Positions 1 through 7,788 of a stretch of DNA of 18,646 nucleotides are shown in pieces. The position numbers and the translations under genes are program-made. The stretch is from JAAZFE01 sp034005635. Lineage in GTDB: Bacteria; Verrucomicrobiota; Kiritimatiellia; CAIQIC01; Lenti-01. Under the pieces are notes generated by a model. The model had not been told where the DNA came from and searched no databases. It saw only the letters and a list, made by a program, of their open reading frames with translations. The stretch lies in the NCBI GenBank assembly GCA_034005635.1, contig JAVEUJ010000039.1:1-18646 (forward strand), written 5' to 3'. Positions within the stretch are counted from its first letter, which is position 1, and each line of letters begins with the position of its first letter.

Positions 1-70
1 GGGGGGGGGGGGGGAGATCAATGTTCAACAATATTCAATATTCAATGTTCAATATTCAATATTCAACATT
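1..70. repeat. Poly-G run followed by RTTCAAY heptamer array
   Basis: The window opens with 14 G residues. From 23 to 67 there are copies of a 7-base unit RTTCAAY: one at 23-29, then five in perfect tandem at 33-39, 40-46, 47-53, 54-60 and 61-67. The array abuts the stop codon (69-71) of the minus-strand 3D-domain gene. The G run may be real or an assembly-edge artefact. No protein-coding role is likely. Confidence 0.7.
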
Positions 71-572
71 AGTGGGGGGGGCGGGCATTTTGAGGGATGG
101 GGGGGGTGCCGGGAGGGAATACGACGCACTGCAGTTTTTTACGTCCCCAGTGGCGGGCTTCGCGGTGGGTATTATAAAAGAGGTCGAGGCGGTGGCGACC
201 CTTGATGTCGCCGCCACGATCTTCGGCAATGCCGTAGCCATAGCCCGGGATGTAGAAGACGGTGCCCATGGGGTAGTAGCGGGTGTCAGCGGCGAGGGTG
301 CCGGGCTTGGCCTTGGTGCCGCTGGCGGTGATGCCTACCGCCTTGGGTTTGCCGCGCTGGGGGCCACTGGTAAATACGGGTTGGCCCTTCCAATTGAGTT
401 TCCAACTGCAACAACTGCCACAGGGGCAGTAGGCTGTGGCTTCAATCGTAACCAAGCGCCCTTGGATGAGGCCGTCGCCGATGGGGCCATCTTCGCGAAC
501 AAACAGGCTGCAGCCGGCGGCTGTTGCCAGGATCGCGGCGACCAGGCATAGGATGGTTAGCAGGCGTCGCAT
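69..572 (-). CDS. 3D-domain lipoprotein (putative cell-wall-active protein)
   Basis: Predicted 167-residue exported protein. The N-terminus (MRRLL, then a hydrophobic stretch) ends in a lipobox-like ATAAGC at residues 16-21, so Cys21 is the probable lipidated residue. The mature part starts with a TAYCPC motif and a CGSCC cysteine group near residues 47-55. It then carries the hallmarks of the 3D (Asp-Asp-Asp) domain: AADTRYYPMGT around residue 96 and AEDRGGDIKG...RLDLFY with Asp118, Asp122 and Asp130. The 3D domain is the double-psi barrel catalytic core of MltA-type lytic transglycosylases and of some spore and resuscitation proteins, so a peptidoglycan role is inferred. The ATG at 572 is chosen because it directly precedes the signal sequence; an ATG at 587 adds only MVKNS. 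No convincing ribosome binding site is visible for either start. The stop codon lies at the edge of the heptamer repeat. Confidence 0.8.
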   Translation of the reverse strand: MRRLLTILCLVAAILATAAGCSLFVREDGPIGDGLIQGRLVTIEATAYCPCGSCCSWKLNWKGQPVFTSGPQRGKPKAVGITASGTKAKPGTLAADTRYYPMGTVFYIPGYGYGIAEDRGGDIKGRHRLDLFYNTHREARHWGRKKLQCVVFPPGTPPIPQNARPPH

Positions 573-651
573 AGAATTCTTTACCATGGCGAGAAGCGGG
601 ACGGATGACAATTCCTTTTCTCCGGGGGGCGGGCTGTGGCAGGATGGAGAC

Positions 652-1293
652 ATGGAGCACGAACAGGATATCCGCGTCGAAGATTGGGCACTGCCAGGTG
701 AGCCCTTTCAGCTTGTGGCCGTGGCCGCAGGAGCGGCGAGTTGGGCGGCATTTCTGCCGGAGGCCGCCCAGGCACGGGTGGCGCGCTTGGCGGAGGGTGA
801 TGCTCGAGCCCGGGCCGGGGCATCGGAATGGATCAAGGCCTGCTGGCTCCCGCGCGAATTGGGGCTGGCGGCGGTTGAGTTTACCATGGGCCCGAATGGC
901 AAGCCCCTGCTGGGGGGGGCGGCGGTGGCGTGGGGTTTCAATCTGTCCCATGCCGGGGATTACGTGGTGGCGGTGCTGGCCCGTGATGCACAAGTCGGCG
1001 TAGACCTCGAATCGACCTCGCGCAAGGCGGATATCACGCGGCTGGCACAGCGGGTTTTTTCAGCGCGTGAGCAAGCGGACGTGGTGCAGGGGGGGAGCGA
1101 GGCCTTTTTCACGCTTTGGAGCCAAAAGGAAGCGCTATTGAAAGCGCTGGGTTGCGGCTGGGCGGACGGTCGCTTACAGCGCCACACGGCGCTGGCACCG
1201 GTGGCGTTTCAGGTGGAACCCACGACCGGCGCGCGGGTGTGGTCGCGCCCGGTGATGGGCGGAGCCTACCGGTTGGCAGTGGCGATGGTGTGA
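652..1293 (+). CDS. 4'-phosphopantetheinyl transferase, Sfp type
   Basis: A 213-residue enzyme expected to transfer the phosphopantetheine arm of coenzyme A to a serine of an acyl or peptidyl carrier protein. The superfamily motifs are present in order: FNLSH (residues 96-100), VGVDLE (115-120, with Asp118 and Glu120 as Mg-binding acids), and WSQKEALLKA (156-165, with Lys159, Glu160 and Lys164). The length fits the two-lobed Sfp/AcpT group rather than the shorter AcpS group. The start at 652 is preceded by GGAGA at a good distance; an in-frame ORF extends upstream to 436 but is antisense to the lipoprotein gene and lacks family similarity. The gene is divergent from the 3D-domain gene, with only 79 bases between starts. 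The carrier-protein substrate cannot be told from the window: no PKS, NRPS or fatty acid genes are nearby. Confidence 0.88.
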   Translation: MEHEQDIRVEDWALPGEPFQLVAVAAGAASWAAFLPEAAQARVARLAEGDARARAGASEWIKACWLPRELGLAAVEFTMGPNGKPLLGGAAVAWGFNLSHAGDYVVAVLARDAQVGVDLESTSRKADITRLAQRVFSAREQADVVQGGSEAFFTLWSQKEALLKALGCGWADGRLQRHTALAPVAFQVEPTTGARVWSRPVMGGAYRLAVAMV

Positions 1294-1365
1294 GGCGCCC
1301 GACGGGCGGCGGAAGGCTATTTGGAAGTTGGCGAAAAATAAAAATTGTTGTAACGTGATGTCGCC

Positions 1366-1746
1366 ATGAGAGAACTGCTCCAGCAGATGAGTTTTTTGGG
1401 GCTAGTGGTGTGTGGGCTGATGTCGCTGTGGCCGTTTGATTTTTCCCGTCGCTGGCGGTCTTGGCACTTATATTTACCGGTGGGTGGATTAGCGCTGTAT
1501 GCCTTGTACGAAATCGCACTGCCAGCGGAAGTTGACTTGGGTTGGCGCATGCAGTTAGTGGTGGCCTTGCTACTATTTCTGTGGCTCAACGGCATCGCCA
1601 AAGTGGCACTGCTGGCGGTGTTGATGGAGAAGACTGGTGGCCGTCGCCACCGTCTGCGTCGTGAACCGCAACGGCTATGGCAAGGGCTGCTAGCCACGCC
1701 CATTTTGGTTGTTTGTGCCGCGTGGTGCTGGAAATCGCTCACATGA
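1366..1746 (+). CDS. Small integral membrane protein of unknown function
   Basis: A 126-residue protein that I do not recognise. Its composition suggests about four membrane-spanning segments, at roughly residues 6-25, 34-52, 61-86 and 106-123. A basic loop (EKTGGRRHRLRREPQR, about 88-103) separates the last two and is probably cytoplasmic. No catalytic motif, cysteine cluster or known signature is visible. It lies 72 bases after the phosphopantetheinyl transferase gene and 14 bases before the flavin-protein gene on the same strand, so the three may be co-transcribed. The ATG at 1366 has no strong Shine-Dalgarno sequence. The AT-rich stretch just before it (about 1334-1353) could hold a promoter, but no good hexamer pair was found. 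Coding status rests on the uninterrupted frame, hydrophobic periodicity and spacing. Confidence 0.65.
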   Translation: MRELLQQMSFLGLVVCGLMSLWPFDFSRRWRSWHLYLPVGGLALYALYEIALPAEVDLGWRMQLVVALLLFLWLNGIAKVALLAVLMEKTGGRRHRLRREPQRLWQGLLATPILVVCAAWCWKSLT

Positions 1747-1760
1747 GCTAGGAGAGGCCT

Positions 1761-2171
1761 ATGACCCGCGAAGAAATACTGGAGTTTCTGAACCGCAACC
1801 CGGTTTGCCATGTGGCCACGGTGGAAAATGGGCAGCCGCGAGTGCGTAGCCTGTTCATGTACCGGGCGGATCAGTCGGGATTGATCTTCCATACGGGCAC
1901 TCACAAAGCGTTGGCTAAGCAGATTCAGACGGGAATGCCGGTGCAGGCGTGCTTCACCAATTCGGATGTTCAGATCCGGGTGACGGGCACAGCGGAAATA
2001 ATTGACGATATGGCCGTGAAACAGGAAATTGTGTCGGTACGGGCCTTCATGCAGCCATGGATTGAAAAATATGGCTTCGACATGCTGCTGATCTTCCGAG
2101 TCACACACTGCCAGGTGTCGGTCTGGACTGTCGCCGACAATTTCAAGCCGACGGTCTATCAGCCGTTATAA
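1761..2171 (+). CDS. Pyridoxamine 5'-phosphate oxidase-fold flavoprotein
   Basis: A 136-residue single-domain protein resembling the small PNPOx-like split-barrel flavoproteins. The opening pattern (EEILEFLNRNPVCHVATVENGQPRVRSLFMYRA) is typical: a short helix, then a beta strand with HVATVENGQPRVR that normally contacts FMN phosphate. The middle contains GLIFHTGTHKALAKQI and VQACFTNSDVQIRVTGTAEI, matching the usual dimer-interface strands. Members bind FMN or F420 and reduce or oxidise small molecules; the substrate here is unknown. It is much shorter than genuine PdxH (about 210-220 residues), so vitamin B6 synthesis should not be assumed. GGAGAG at 1751-1756 is well placed before the ATG at 1761. 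It converges on the minus-strand operon ending at 2243. Confidence 0.82.
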   Translation: MTREEILEFLNRNPVCHVATVENGQPRVRSLFMYRADQSGLIFHTGTHKALAKQIQTGMPVQACFTNSDVQIRVTGTAEIIDDMAVKQEIVSVRAFMQPWIEKYGFDMLLIFRVTHCQVSVWTVADNFKPTVYQPL

Positions 2172-2242
2172 ATCGGGCTGATCCGGCACGAGCAGCAACC
2201 GGTGGAGGGTGCCAGTTGAGATGGTCGGGAGGGCCCCCATCT

Positions 2243-4036
2243 TCAGGGTTGCGCTAATTGGTGGGCGAACTTACCTAGAGCCGGGAGGGGATGGGGATGG
2301 GCGGCAAGGGCGCGAAGCAGTTGGCGGGCTGCCACGGGGATGTGGCGGGCGAACAATTCCATGCCGGGTTTTTGGCTGAGCACAGCATACGCACCGAGGG
2401 CCTGGCACAGGCGTTGGATGGCGGCAGCCGGGAAGGCAGCGGTGATGGATTTACCCTGAGGATGGCGGCGAGCATAGTCTTCCAGCAAGCGACACTGGAG
2501 GGACGCCGGCAGGTCGGCATAGGGATCGCACAAAAGGCTGGCGAGGTCATAGGCGGCGGGGCCGCGGCGCATGCCTTGGTAATCAATCATGACCGGTTGC
2601 GTGCCGCGAAAGAGGATATTGCTGGATTGCCAGTCGCGATGGATCAAAGCCGTAGGTGATGCGGCGAGGGTCTGGGCGATTTCCTTCAATTCTGCGGCGA
2701 CTGCGGCCATGGTGGATTCAGATGCGTTGAGGCGCGCACGCAAAACGTGGTCGATAAAATACGTGTGCTCCCAGGCATAAAGGGCGGGGCCAAACCCGGG
2801 CATCAGGGGCAGGCGGGCTTGGCGTGCTGCAGGAAGGCCATCCAGATGCAGGCGCAGCGTAATGGCGAGGAGGCGCCGATATGTGCGCTGGATGTCTGCC
2901 GGGGCCATGTGCCGCAAGCGCGATTCCAGAGTGTCGGTCCCAAGGTCCTCGATGACGAGTACATGATCACGCGGAGCATCCAGCAGCAGGCGTGGCACGG
3001 GCAACCCCAGGGCCTCCAGAAAACGCGTGTGACGCGCATACCGCCGGTTCTCCGGCCGCTCCGGCGACCAGCGAATGAGCATGGCGGACTGTGCGCGGTT
3101 ATTGTAATAACCGCGCACCGGGATGGGCGGGAGTTGGAGGCGGAAAAATTCGCGAGCAGAGCCGCGCGGGGGCAGGACTTCGACGGGGGGGAGAGGGGCG
3201 AGGTCAGCAGCCGTGCGCTGTAGGCGGGTGCGAGTTGCAGAGGAGGGGCGTTCAGCGAGGCGCAACCGCACATCTGCGATCAGTTGTTGTTCCCGGGGAG
3301 TTAGGACGGCCGCAGCGGGCAGGGTGAAGGATTCGCCAGCATGACCAAGGCGCGCGGCGGTATCGCGATGGGTTTGGACATATTGCGCAGGGGTGCCGAT
3401 GTCGGCCCAGAATGACCCCAGAACGATGACTCCCGCGATGCGGTGGCGCTTTTCCTGGGCCCGCTGGTAGGCGGCAATGATCGTGTCAAAACCCTCCAGC
3501 CGGATGAAAGGCAGGATGCGCGGATCAAGCAACTGTAGTCCGCAGAAGGTGGCATGCCCTTTTTCAGGATCATGAAAACTGCGAATGACTCCGTTGTGGC
3601 AGCGAACGGTTTTAGGACCGGCGTCTTCAGTGAGCCAGCAGGCGGCGAGCGGTTGCTGGCGCTCCCAGGCGCGGAGCAGGGGACGTGGATCAAGATCGGC
3701 CACAATATCAGCATTCAAGAGCCAGAAAGGTTGGTCGAGGAACCAGTGCGCATTGCGCAGGGCACCGCCGGTGCCGAGGATGACGGGTTCGAAGATCGCA
3801 GTAATGCGCAGGTTAGCAACGGGCTGACGGGCGAGATGGCGGACGATGGGCCCGGGGGCATGATGAAGATTGATCAGGACGTCGCGTACACCCCAGGCCG
3901 CCACCTGTTCCAAGGTGCGCTCCAGCAGGGGCCGATCCCACAGGGGCAGCATCGGCTTGGGCGTTTCCAGGGTCAGGGGCCGCAGCCGAGTGCCTAACCC
4001 GGCGGCGAGAATAAAGGCTTTGCGGGGCGGTCGCAT
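2243..4036 (-). CDS. Fused MurU-like nucleotidyltransferase / AmgK-like sugar kinase
   Basis: One 597-residue frame carries two enzymes. Residues 1 to about 235 form an NTP transferase: AAGLGTRLRPLT (11-22) then KPM (27-29) for nucleotide binding, LGTGGALRNA (87-96), LLNAD (106-110) with the metal-binding Asp, and WADIGTP (210-216). Residues from about 285 to the end form an aminoglycoside-phosphotransferase-fold kinase: a glycine-rich GSAREFFRL loop (292-300), HRDWQSSN (466-473) with catalytic Asp468 and Asn473, and MIDYQ (483-487) with Asp485, followed by RGPAAYDLASLL, a pattern I associate with AmgK. In Pseudomonas, AmgK phosphorylates MurNAc or GlcNAc at the anomeric position and the separate enzyme MurU converts MurNAc-1-phosphate to UDP-MurNAc, bypassing early fosfomycin-sensitive steps. 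Here both would sit in one chain. The start lies 15 bases after the upstream UDPGP gene's stop. Other sugars are possible substrates. Confidence 0.85.
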   Translation of the reverse strand: MRPPRKAFILAAGLGTRLRPLTLETPKPMLPLWDRPLLERTLEQVAAWGVRDVLINLHHAPGPIVRHLARQPVANLRITAIFEPVILGTGGALRNAHWFLDQPFWLLNADIVADLDPRPLLRAWERQQPLAACWLTEDAGPKTVRCHNGVIRSFHDPEKGHATFCGLQLLDPRILPFIRLEGFDTIIAAYQRAQEKRHRIAGVIVLGSFWADIGTPAQYVQTHRDTAARLGHAGESFTLPAAAVLTPREQQLIADVRLRLAERPSSATRTRLQRTAADLAPLPPVEVLPPRGSAREFFRLQLPPIPVRGYYNNRAQSAMLIRWSPERPENRRYARHTRFLEALGLPVPRLLLDAPRDHVLVIEDLGTDTLESRLRHMAPADIQRTYRRLLAITLRLHLDGLPAARQARLPLMPGFGPALYAWEHTYFIDHVLRARLNASESTMAAVAAELKEIAQTLAASPTALIHRDWQSSNILFRGTQPVMIDYQGMRRGPAAYDLASLLCDPYADLPASLQCRLLEDYARRHPQGKSITAAFPAAAIQRLCQALGAYAVLSQKPGMELFARHIPVAARQLLRALAAHPHPLPALGKFAHQLAQP

Positions 4037-4051
4037 GGAGCGGTCGAGCGT

Positions 4052-5485
4052 TTAGCGAGGATTCTGCAAATCCCGGGCGACGGGGGTGTGGATGCGAATG
4101 CCATCGGCCATATGGGCAGGTGTGTCGGTAGGATTGTGCAACGAGACATCGCCTTCGATGCGGATCCCGGAGCCGAAATGGATGTCGCCGTCCACTCGCA
4201 AAGAATCGCAGTGCAACAAGGAGGGCGCCCCCTTGGCAAAACGGTGCTCAAAGTCCGTGATGTTTTTATAGAAGCGGGGGTCGAGTTGAATGTCCGGCGG
4301 CGGGCCAAAGCGCTGAGGGTGGAGGGCGACCTGATGTTCGCTGCCGAGTCGATAGAGATCAGAACGAATCGCCAGCAGATCATTGGTGGTTTTAACGGGG
4401 GCGAAGCGAAAACGCGGCACCACCAGTGCATCGGCACCCTCAAAGCAGGCGATGGCGGAACCCATGGCAGCTTCGAGTTGCACCACGGCGGGAGAGTCGG
4501 GGAGGGTGGGATCAACGGTTTTGCGATTAACGATGAGCGGCAGTTGGGGCAGGCCGTTGGTGGCCTGCAACATGTCGCGCAGCGCCTCCAGGTTGAGCCA
4601 CAGGTTGTTAGTGTTGAATAAGCGATATTTCTGAATATTCTGGAACTCGTCGGTTTCATCGTCAGGGCACTGGGCTGATTCGCGCAGGAGCAGACGCCCG
4701 TTTTCCTGGCTGCGGCCAAGATGCCCGCCTTTGCGGTCGCTGTCGGTGCGCGCCGTGACCTCCATCAGGAAAGGCGTGTGCTGGCGGGCAATATGGCCCA
4801 GAATGCCCATATGCAGCAGCGCGCCAAGGTTGTCGGCATTGGAAACAAAGGCGTAGCGGAAGCCATCAGCGAGGAGCCGCTCGAGCAGTCCAGTGGTTTG
4901 CAGCGCATAATAGATGTCAGCATGGCCCGGCGGGCACCATTCCATGGCAGGATTCTCGGCCCACTGGATGGGGGCACGAGTGGCGAGGTCCAATTTGGGG
5001 ACGCGATGTTGACAGAACGCCAGCGGCAGGCCGCCGGGATTGCCAAAGCCGGGGTGCCCTTTTTCGATGGCCGCCAGGGAATCGGCGTCGGTAGAAAAAC
5101 TATTCATCAGCAATAGGGGCAGGGGCGCGCGGCAGCGCGTGCGCAGGAAGTCAATTTGCCGAACGATGATGTCGAGAAAACTCAGGTTGTTTTTGGCGAT
5201 AATCAGTGACTTCGCCTGTTCAAGGCCCATGCTGGTGCCGAGGCCGCCATTGAGCTTGATGACCACGGTGTGGCGGATGGCCTCTTCCGCACTCGCGTCT
5301 GATTCGTCCAGGTCCTCGAGCCGGGCAAGGGGTCCAAGATCGCCGAGGGTTGCACCGGATATGACGCCCAAATCGCCCGCATTCCAGCGGCGCATGTTTT
5401 CCAAGAAGGCCTCAATAATCAACGCCGGGGCGCTATCGGCGGCCATTTTTTCGCGGATAGCCGTCTCAAGAATGGGGGCGGCCAC
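4052..5485 (-). CDS. UTP--glucose-1-phosphate uridylyltransferase, UDPGP family
   Basis: A 477-residue cytoplasmic enzyme of the eukaryote-like UDPGP family (not the bacterial GalU type), expected to make UDP-glucose or a related UDP-sugar from UTP and sugar-1-phosphate. Family signatures are clear: VVIKLNGGLGTSMG (residues 74-87, nucleotide loop), then AKS with the conserved Lys; LLLMNSFSTD (124-133); EWCPPGHADIY (182-192, close to the EWxPPGHGDxY signature); VSNADNLGA (214-222); and TARTDSDRKGGHL (244-256). The GTG start at 5485 is preferred: GGAG precedes it by 7 bases and the upstream gene ends 4 bases before it, indicating translational coupling. A longer open frame reaches 5827 but overlaps the upstream gene in another frame. 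An ATG at 5446 is an alternative. UDP-GlcNAc pyrophosphorylase activity occurs in this superfamily, so sugar specificity is not settled. Confidence 0.92.
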   Translation of the reverse strand: MAAPILETAIREKMAADSAPALIIEAFLENMRRWNAGDLGVISGATLGDLGPLARLEDLDESDASAEEAIRHTVVIKLNGGLGTSMGLEQAKSLIIAKNNLSFLDIIVRQIDFLRTRCRAPLPLLLMNSFSTDADSLAAIEKGHPGFGNPGGLPLAFCQHRVPKLDLATRAPIQWAENPAMEWCPPGHADIYYALQTTGLLERLLADGFRYAFVSNADNLGALLHMGILGHIARQHTPFLMEVTARTDSDRKGGHLGRSQENGRLLLRESAQCPDDETDEFQNIQKYRLFNTNNLWLNLEALRDMLQATNGLPQLPLIVNRKTVDPTLPDSPAVVQLEAAMGSAIACFEGADALVVPRFRFAPVKTTNDLLAIRSDLYRLGSEHQVALHPQRFGPPPDIQLDPRFYKNITDFEHRFAKGAPSLLHCDSLRVDGDIHFGSGIRIEGDVSLHNPTDTPAHMADGIRIHTPVARDLQNPR

Positions 5486-5489
5486 TCGG

Positions 5490-6374
5490 CTACTCCATGT
5501 CCGGCGGCAGCCGGGATTCGATGGCAAGGCGCAGTTGAGCCAGGCGTTCATCGCGCTGGGCGGTCTGCAGTTGGTGGACACGATTGACTTCGGGAGTCCA
5601 CTGGCGACGGGGCAGAACCAGCAGCCGATCCACGGGCAGATAGGCAGCGACGCCGGGATGCATTTCAGAGAGCGCATAGGTGGCGCTTCCCCCGGCAAAC
5701 CGAACCGAGGCCTTATCGTCATCAATGGCCGTGATTTCGGCATTCTCGCGTAGGATCTGGCCTTCGGGGCCCGGTAGTATGGGGAAAACAATTTGACGGC
5801 CTTGAATGCCGCGACCGGGGCCGACATCGGTCAAAATAGGTGCGGCGGGAAGACTGTTTTTGGCGGCTTCAACTACTTTATTCATATGCTCACGCAGCAG
5901 GGAGGTGCGGGCAACCGGACTGTTGTCGAGATAGCTTTTGGTGGCCTGTTCGAGTTCACGAGCCAGAGATTCGGCTTCGTCCATGGCATCTAGAGCCGCC
6001 TGGACCAGCGCGGCAGAGGCTTCGCGTTGGGCCTCCAGCACGGCATCGTTGAGTCGGACAATTTCAGCATCCTGCTGAAAGGCGGCGGTCTGCGCACTCC
6101 GTTGGAATTCAGTAAAGGCCCCTTGCTGGTCAGCCAGTTCACCGCGCAGGGAGCGAGTTTGCCGGGCGAACCAGGCGGTTGTGCCGAAGAGCGCCAGCAG
6201 CACGAGCAAGGTTACGACTGGGGAGATCCAGCGGATCCAGCGGCGGGAGGGCGGCAGATCAGGAATTTGCAGCGGATTGCTGCATTCCGGGCATTTGACA
6301 ATGAAGCCAGCACCGCGCGAGTCCACTTCAAGATTGTGACCGCATTCGGGGCAATCAAAATTTATCAGCGCCAT
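5490..6374 (-). CDS. Zinc-ribbon, single-pass membrane, coiled-coil protein
   Basis: A 294-residue protein of unknown function with three recognisable parts. The N-terminal zinc ribbon has two CPEC knuckles (Cys8/Cys11 and Cys28/Cys31) and resembles the short MJ0042- or double-zinc-ribbon-type domains common at the N-terminus of bacterial membrane proteins. A membrane helix follows at about 47-70. A charged, Gln/Glu/Ala-rich coiled coil covers about 72-165, including a run of Glu- and Gln-containing heptads. The C-terminal 120 residues look like a small beta-rich domain that I do not recognise. The topology suggests a cytoplasmic ribbon and an extracytoplasmic coiled coil, or the reverse. It is the first gene of the operon with the UDPGP and kinase-fusion genes; its stop codon lies 4 bases before the next start. 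A sigma70-like promoter lies just upstream. Confidence 0.75.
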   Translation of the reverse strand: MALINFDCPECGHNLEVDSRGAGFIVKCPECSNPLQIPDLPPSRRWIRWISPVVTLLVLLALFGTTAWFARQTRSLRGELADQQGAFTEFQRSAQTAAFQQDAEIVRLNDAVLEAQREASAALVQAALDAMDEAESLARELEQATKSYLDNSPVARTSLLREHMNKVVEAAKNSLPAAPILTDVGPGRGIQGRQIVFPILPGPEGQILRENAEITAIDDDKASVRFAGGSATYALSEMHPGVAAYLPVDRLLVLPRRQWTPEVNRVHQLQTAQRDERLAQLRLAIESRLPPDME

Positions 6375-6411
6375 AGTTGCCTACTTTCTTAGGGCAAAGC
6401 CTTATCGTTTT

Positions 6412-6440
6412 ACTATACGGTTCGACGGTCTGACCCGCAA
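6412..6440 (-). promoter_or_regulatory. Predicted sigma70-type promoter for the zinc-ribbon/UDPGP/kinase operon
   Basis: Read on the minus strand: -35 TTGCGG (6435-6440), a 17-base spacer, and -10 TATAGT (6412-6417). The -10 box matches consensus at 5 of 6 positions and the -35 at 3 of 6. Transcription would begin near 6405, giving a leader of about 31 bases before the ATG at 6374. Confidence 0.5.
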
Positions 6441-6476
6441 GTGAAATGGGCCCAGAGAGCCGCGGCATGAAAGGCG

Positions 6477-6505
6477 TTGCGCGGCAGGGGGCGGGCAGGT
6501 ATCCT
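6477..6505 (+). promoter_or_regulatory. Possible promoter for hisBHA, maybe giving a leaderless mRNA
   Basis: TTGCGC (6477-6482), a 17-base spacer and TATCCT (6500-6505). The spacing is ideal but the hexamers are weak (3/6 and 4/6). Initiation 6-8 bases after the -10 would fall on the hisB ATG at 6512, which also lacks a good Shine-Dalgarno sequence. Confidence 0.3.
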
Positions 6506-6511
6506 GTAGGC

Positions 6512-7105
6512 ATGATGAAAAAACGCAAGGCCAAGGTGGTGCGGAATACGCGTGAGACGCAAATCCGTGTGGAACTGGATGTGGATGGTAGCGGGAGCTA
6601 CACGATTGATACGGGGTTGCCATTTTTCAACCATATGCTGGAACTTTTTGCCAAGCACGCCTTGTTTGATTTGAACCTGATTGCCAAGGGCGACCTGGAT
6701 GTGGACTACCACCACACCGTGGAAGATGTTGGCCTGGCCTTGGGCGATGCGTTGAATCAGGCGCTGGGCGAGCGCAAAGGCATCGAACGCTATGGATTCA
6801 GCTTGATGCCAATGGATGAAACCCTGAGCCGCGTGGTTCTGGACCTGGGGGGGCGTCCGTATCTGGTGGTCGAGATGGCGACCCGCAAGAAGAAAATTTT
6901 AGATTTCGAGTTGTCGCTGCTGGGGGAATTCCTGCGGGCATTCACCACCCAGGCGCGCATGAATCTGCACATTCATCAGTTCTATGGCACGGATGCCCAC
7001 CATGCCTATGAGTCGGTATTCAAAGGGCTGGCGCGGGCGATGAAGACAGCCTGCCAACGCGATCCGCGGGTCAAGGGCGTTCCATCGAGCAAGGGCGTGC
7101 TGTAG
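6512..7105 (+). CDS. hisB: Imidazoleglycerol-phosphate dehydratase
   Basis: A 197-residue monofunctional HisB, converting imidazole glycerol phosphate to imidazole acetol phosphate (sixth step of histidine synthesis). Manganese-binding and catalytic motifs are intact: FFNHM (38-42), DYHHTVEDVG (65-74) and DAHHAYESVFKG (161-172). The length equals the family core; there is no N-terminal HAD histidinol-phosphatase domain as in the enterobacterial bifunctional enzyme. Two adjacent ATG codons at 6512 and 6515 are candidate starts. The N-terminus MMKKRKAKVVRNTRETQIRV aligns with the usual R-x-T-x-E-T-x-I beginning, and no strong ribosome binding site distinguishes the two. The open frame begins upstream at 6446 but that extension is not family-like. 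It heads hisB-hisH-hisA. Confidence 0.96.
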   Translation: MMKKRKAKVVRNTRETQIRVELDVDGSGSYTIDTGLPFFNHMLELFAKHALFDLNLIAKGDLDVDYHHTVEDVGLALGDALNQALGERKGIERYGFSLMPMDETLSRVVLDLGGRPYLVVEMATRKKKILDFELSLLGEFLRAFTTQARMNLHIHQFYGTDAHHAYESVFKGLARAMKTACQRDPRVKGVPSSKGVL

Positions 7106-7158
7106 GTGGCTATCCGCGCTGGTGTGCGCTCGAGCTGTCTTCCCTGGGGCCAGAATCC

Positions 7159-7788
7159 ATGATTGGCGTGATTGACTACGGCATGGGGAATTTGGGCAGT
7201 GTGGCTAATGCGCTGGAGTTCCTGAATGTTCCTGTGCGCGTGTTGGCAATACCCGAGGACATGACATCTTGCCACGCGTTGATCTTGCCGGGGGTCGGGG
7301 CGTTTGGCGATGGCATGGCCAATTTGCGCCACCGCGGATTCGTTGATCCGCTGCGCGACTGGATGGCTAAGGAGCGTCCATTGCTGGGTATATGCCTGGG
7401 CCTGCAGATGCTCTGCGCCGCAAGCGCTGAATCTCCCGACGCAGAAGGCCTTGGCGTGATCCCGGAGCGGGCGGTCCAGTTTGTGTCCACGCCGGAGTGC
7501 AAAGTGCCCCAGATGGGCTGGAACCGGGTGGCACGGACGCCGGGACGCGAGTGTCCGATCTTCCGCGACATCCCGAATGGCACCTATTTCTATTTTGTGC
7601 ATTCGTACTACCTGCCGCAAGCGGCGGGGTGGGATGCCGGGCGCACGGTGCATGGCGTGGACTACACCTCAGTGGTGTGGCAGGGACGAACAGTGGCGGT
7701 ACAATTTCATCCGGAAAAAAGCCAACAGGCGGGTCTGCGGCTGCTGCGGAATTTTGTGAACTGGAGCAAGGAGCACGATGACAACTGA
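7159..7788 (+). CDS. hisH: Imidazole glycerol phosphate synthase, glutaminase subunit
   Basis: A 209-residue class I glutamine amidotransferase. It supplies ammonia from glutamine to HisF, which forms imidazole glycerol phosphate and AICAR. The catalytic triad is visible: nucleophile Cys79 in GICLGLQ, and His184 plus Glu186 in QFHPEKSQ. The N-terminal IGVIDYGMGNLGSVANAL and LPGVGAFGDGM (43-53) are typical HisH segments. It starts 53 bases after hisB and its last 11 bases overlap the start of hisA (7778), indicating translational coupling. No clear ribosome binding site precedes the ATG at 7159. The partner hisF, usually beside hisA, is not in this window after hisA, so it must be encoded elsewhere if the pathway is complete. 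Confidence 0.96.
   Translation: MIGVIDYGMGNLGSVANALEFLNVPVRVLAIPEDMTSCHALILPGVGAFGDGMANLRHRGFVDPLRDWMAKERPLLGICLGLQMLCAASAESPDAEGLGVIPERAVQFVSTPECKVPQMGWNRVARTPGRECPIFRDIPNGTYFYFVHSYYLPQAAGWDAGRTVHGVDYTSVVWQGRTVAVQFHPEKSQQAGLRLLRNFVNWSKEHDDN

Noticed and set aside
436..651. N-terminal extension of the phosphopantetheinyl transferase
   Set aside because: Antisense to the lipoprotein gene; the ATG at 652 has a good ribosome binding site and family-like length.
5486..5827. N-terminal extension of the UDPGP enzyme
   Set aside because: Overlaps the zinc-ribbon gene in another frame; the GTG at 5485 has GGAG and correct spacing.
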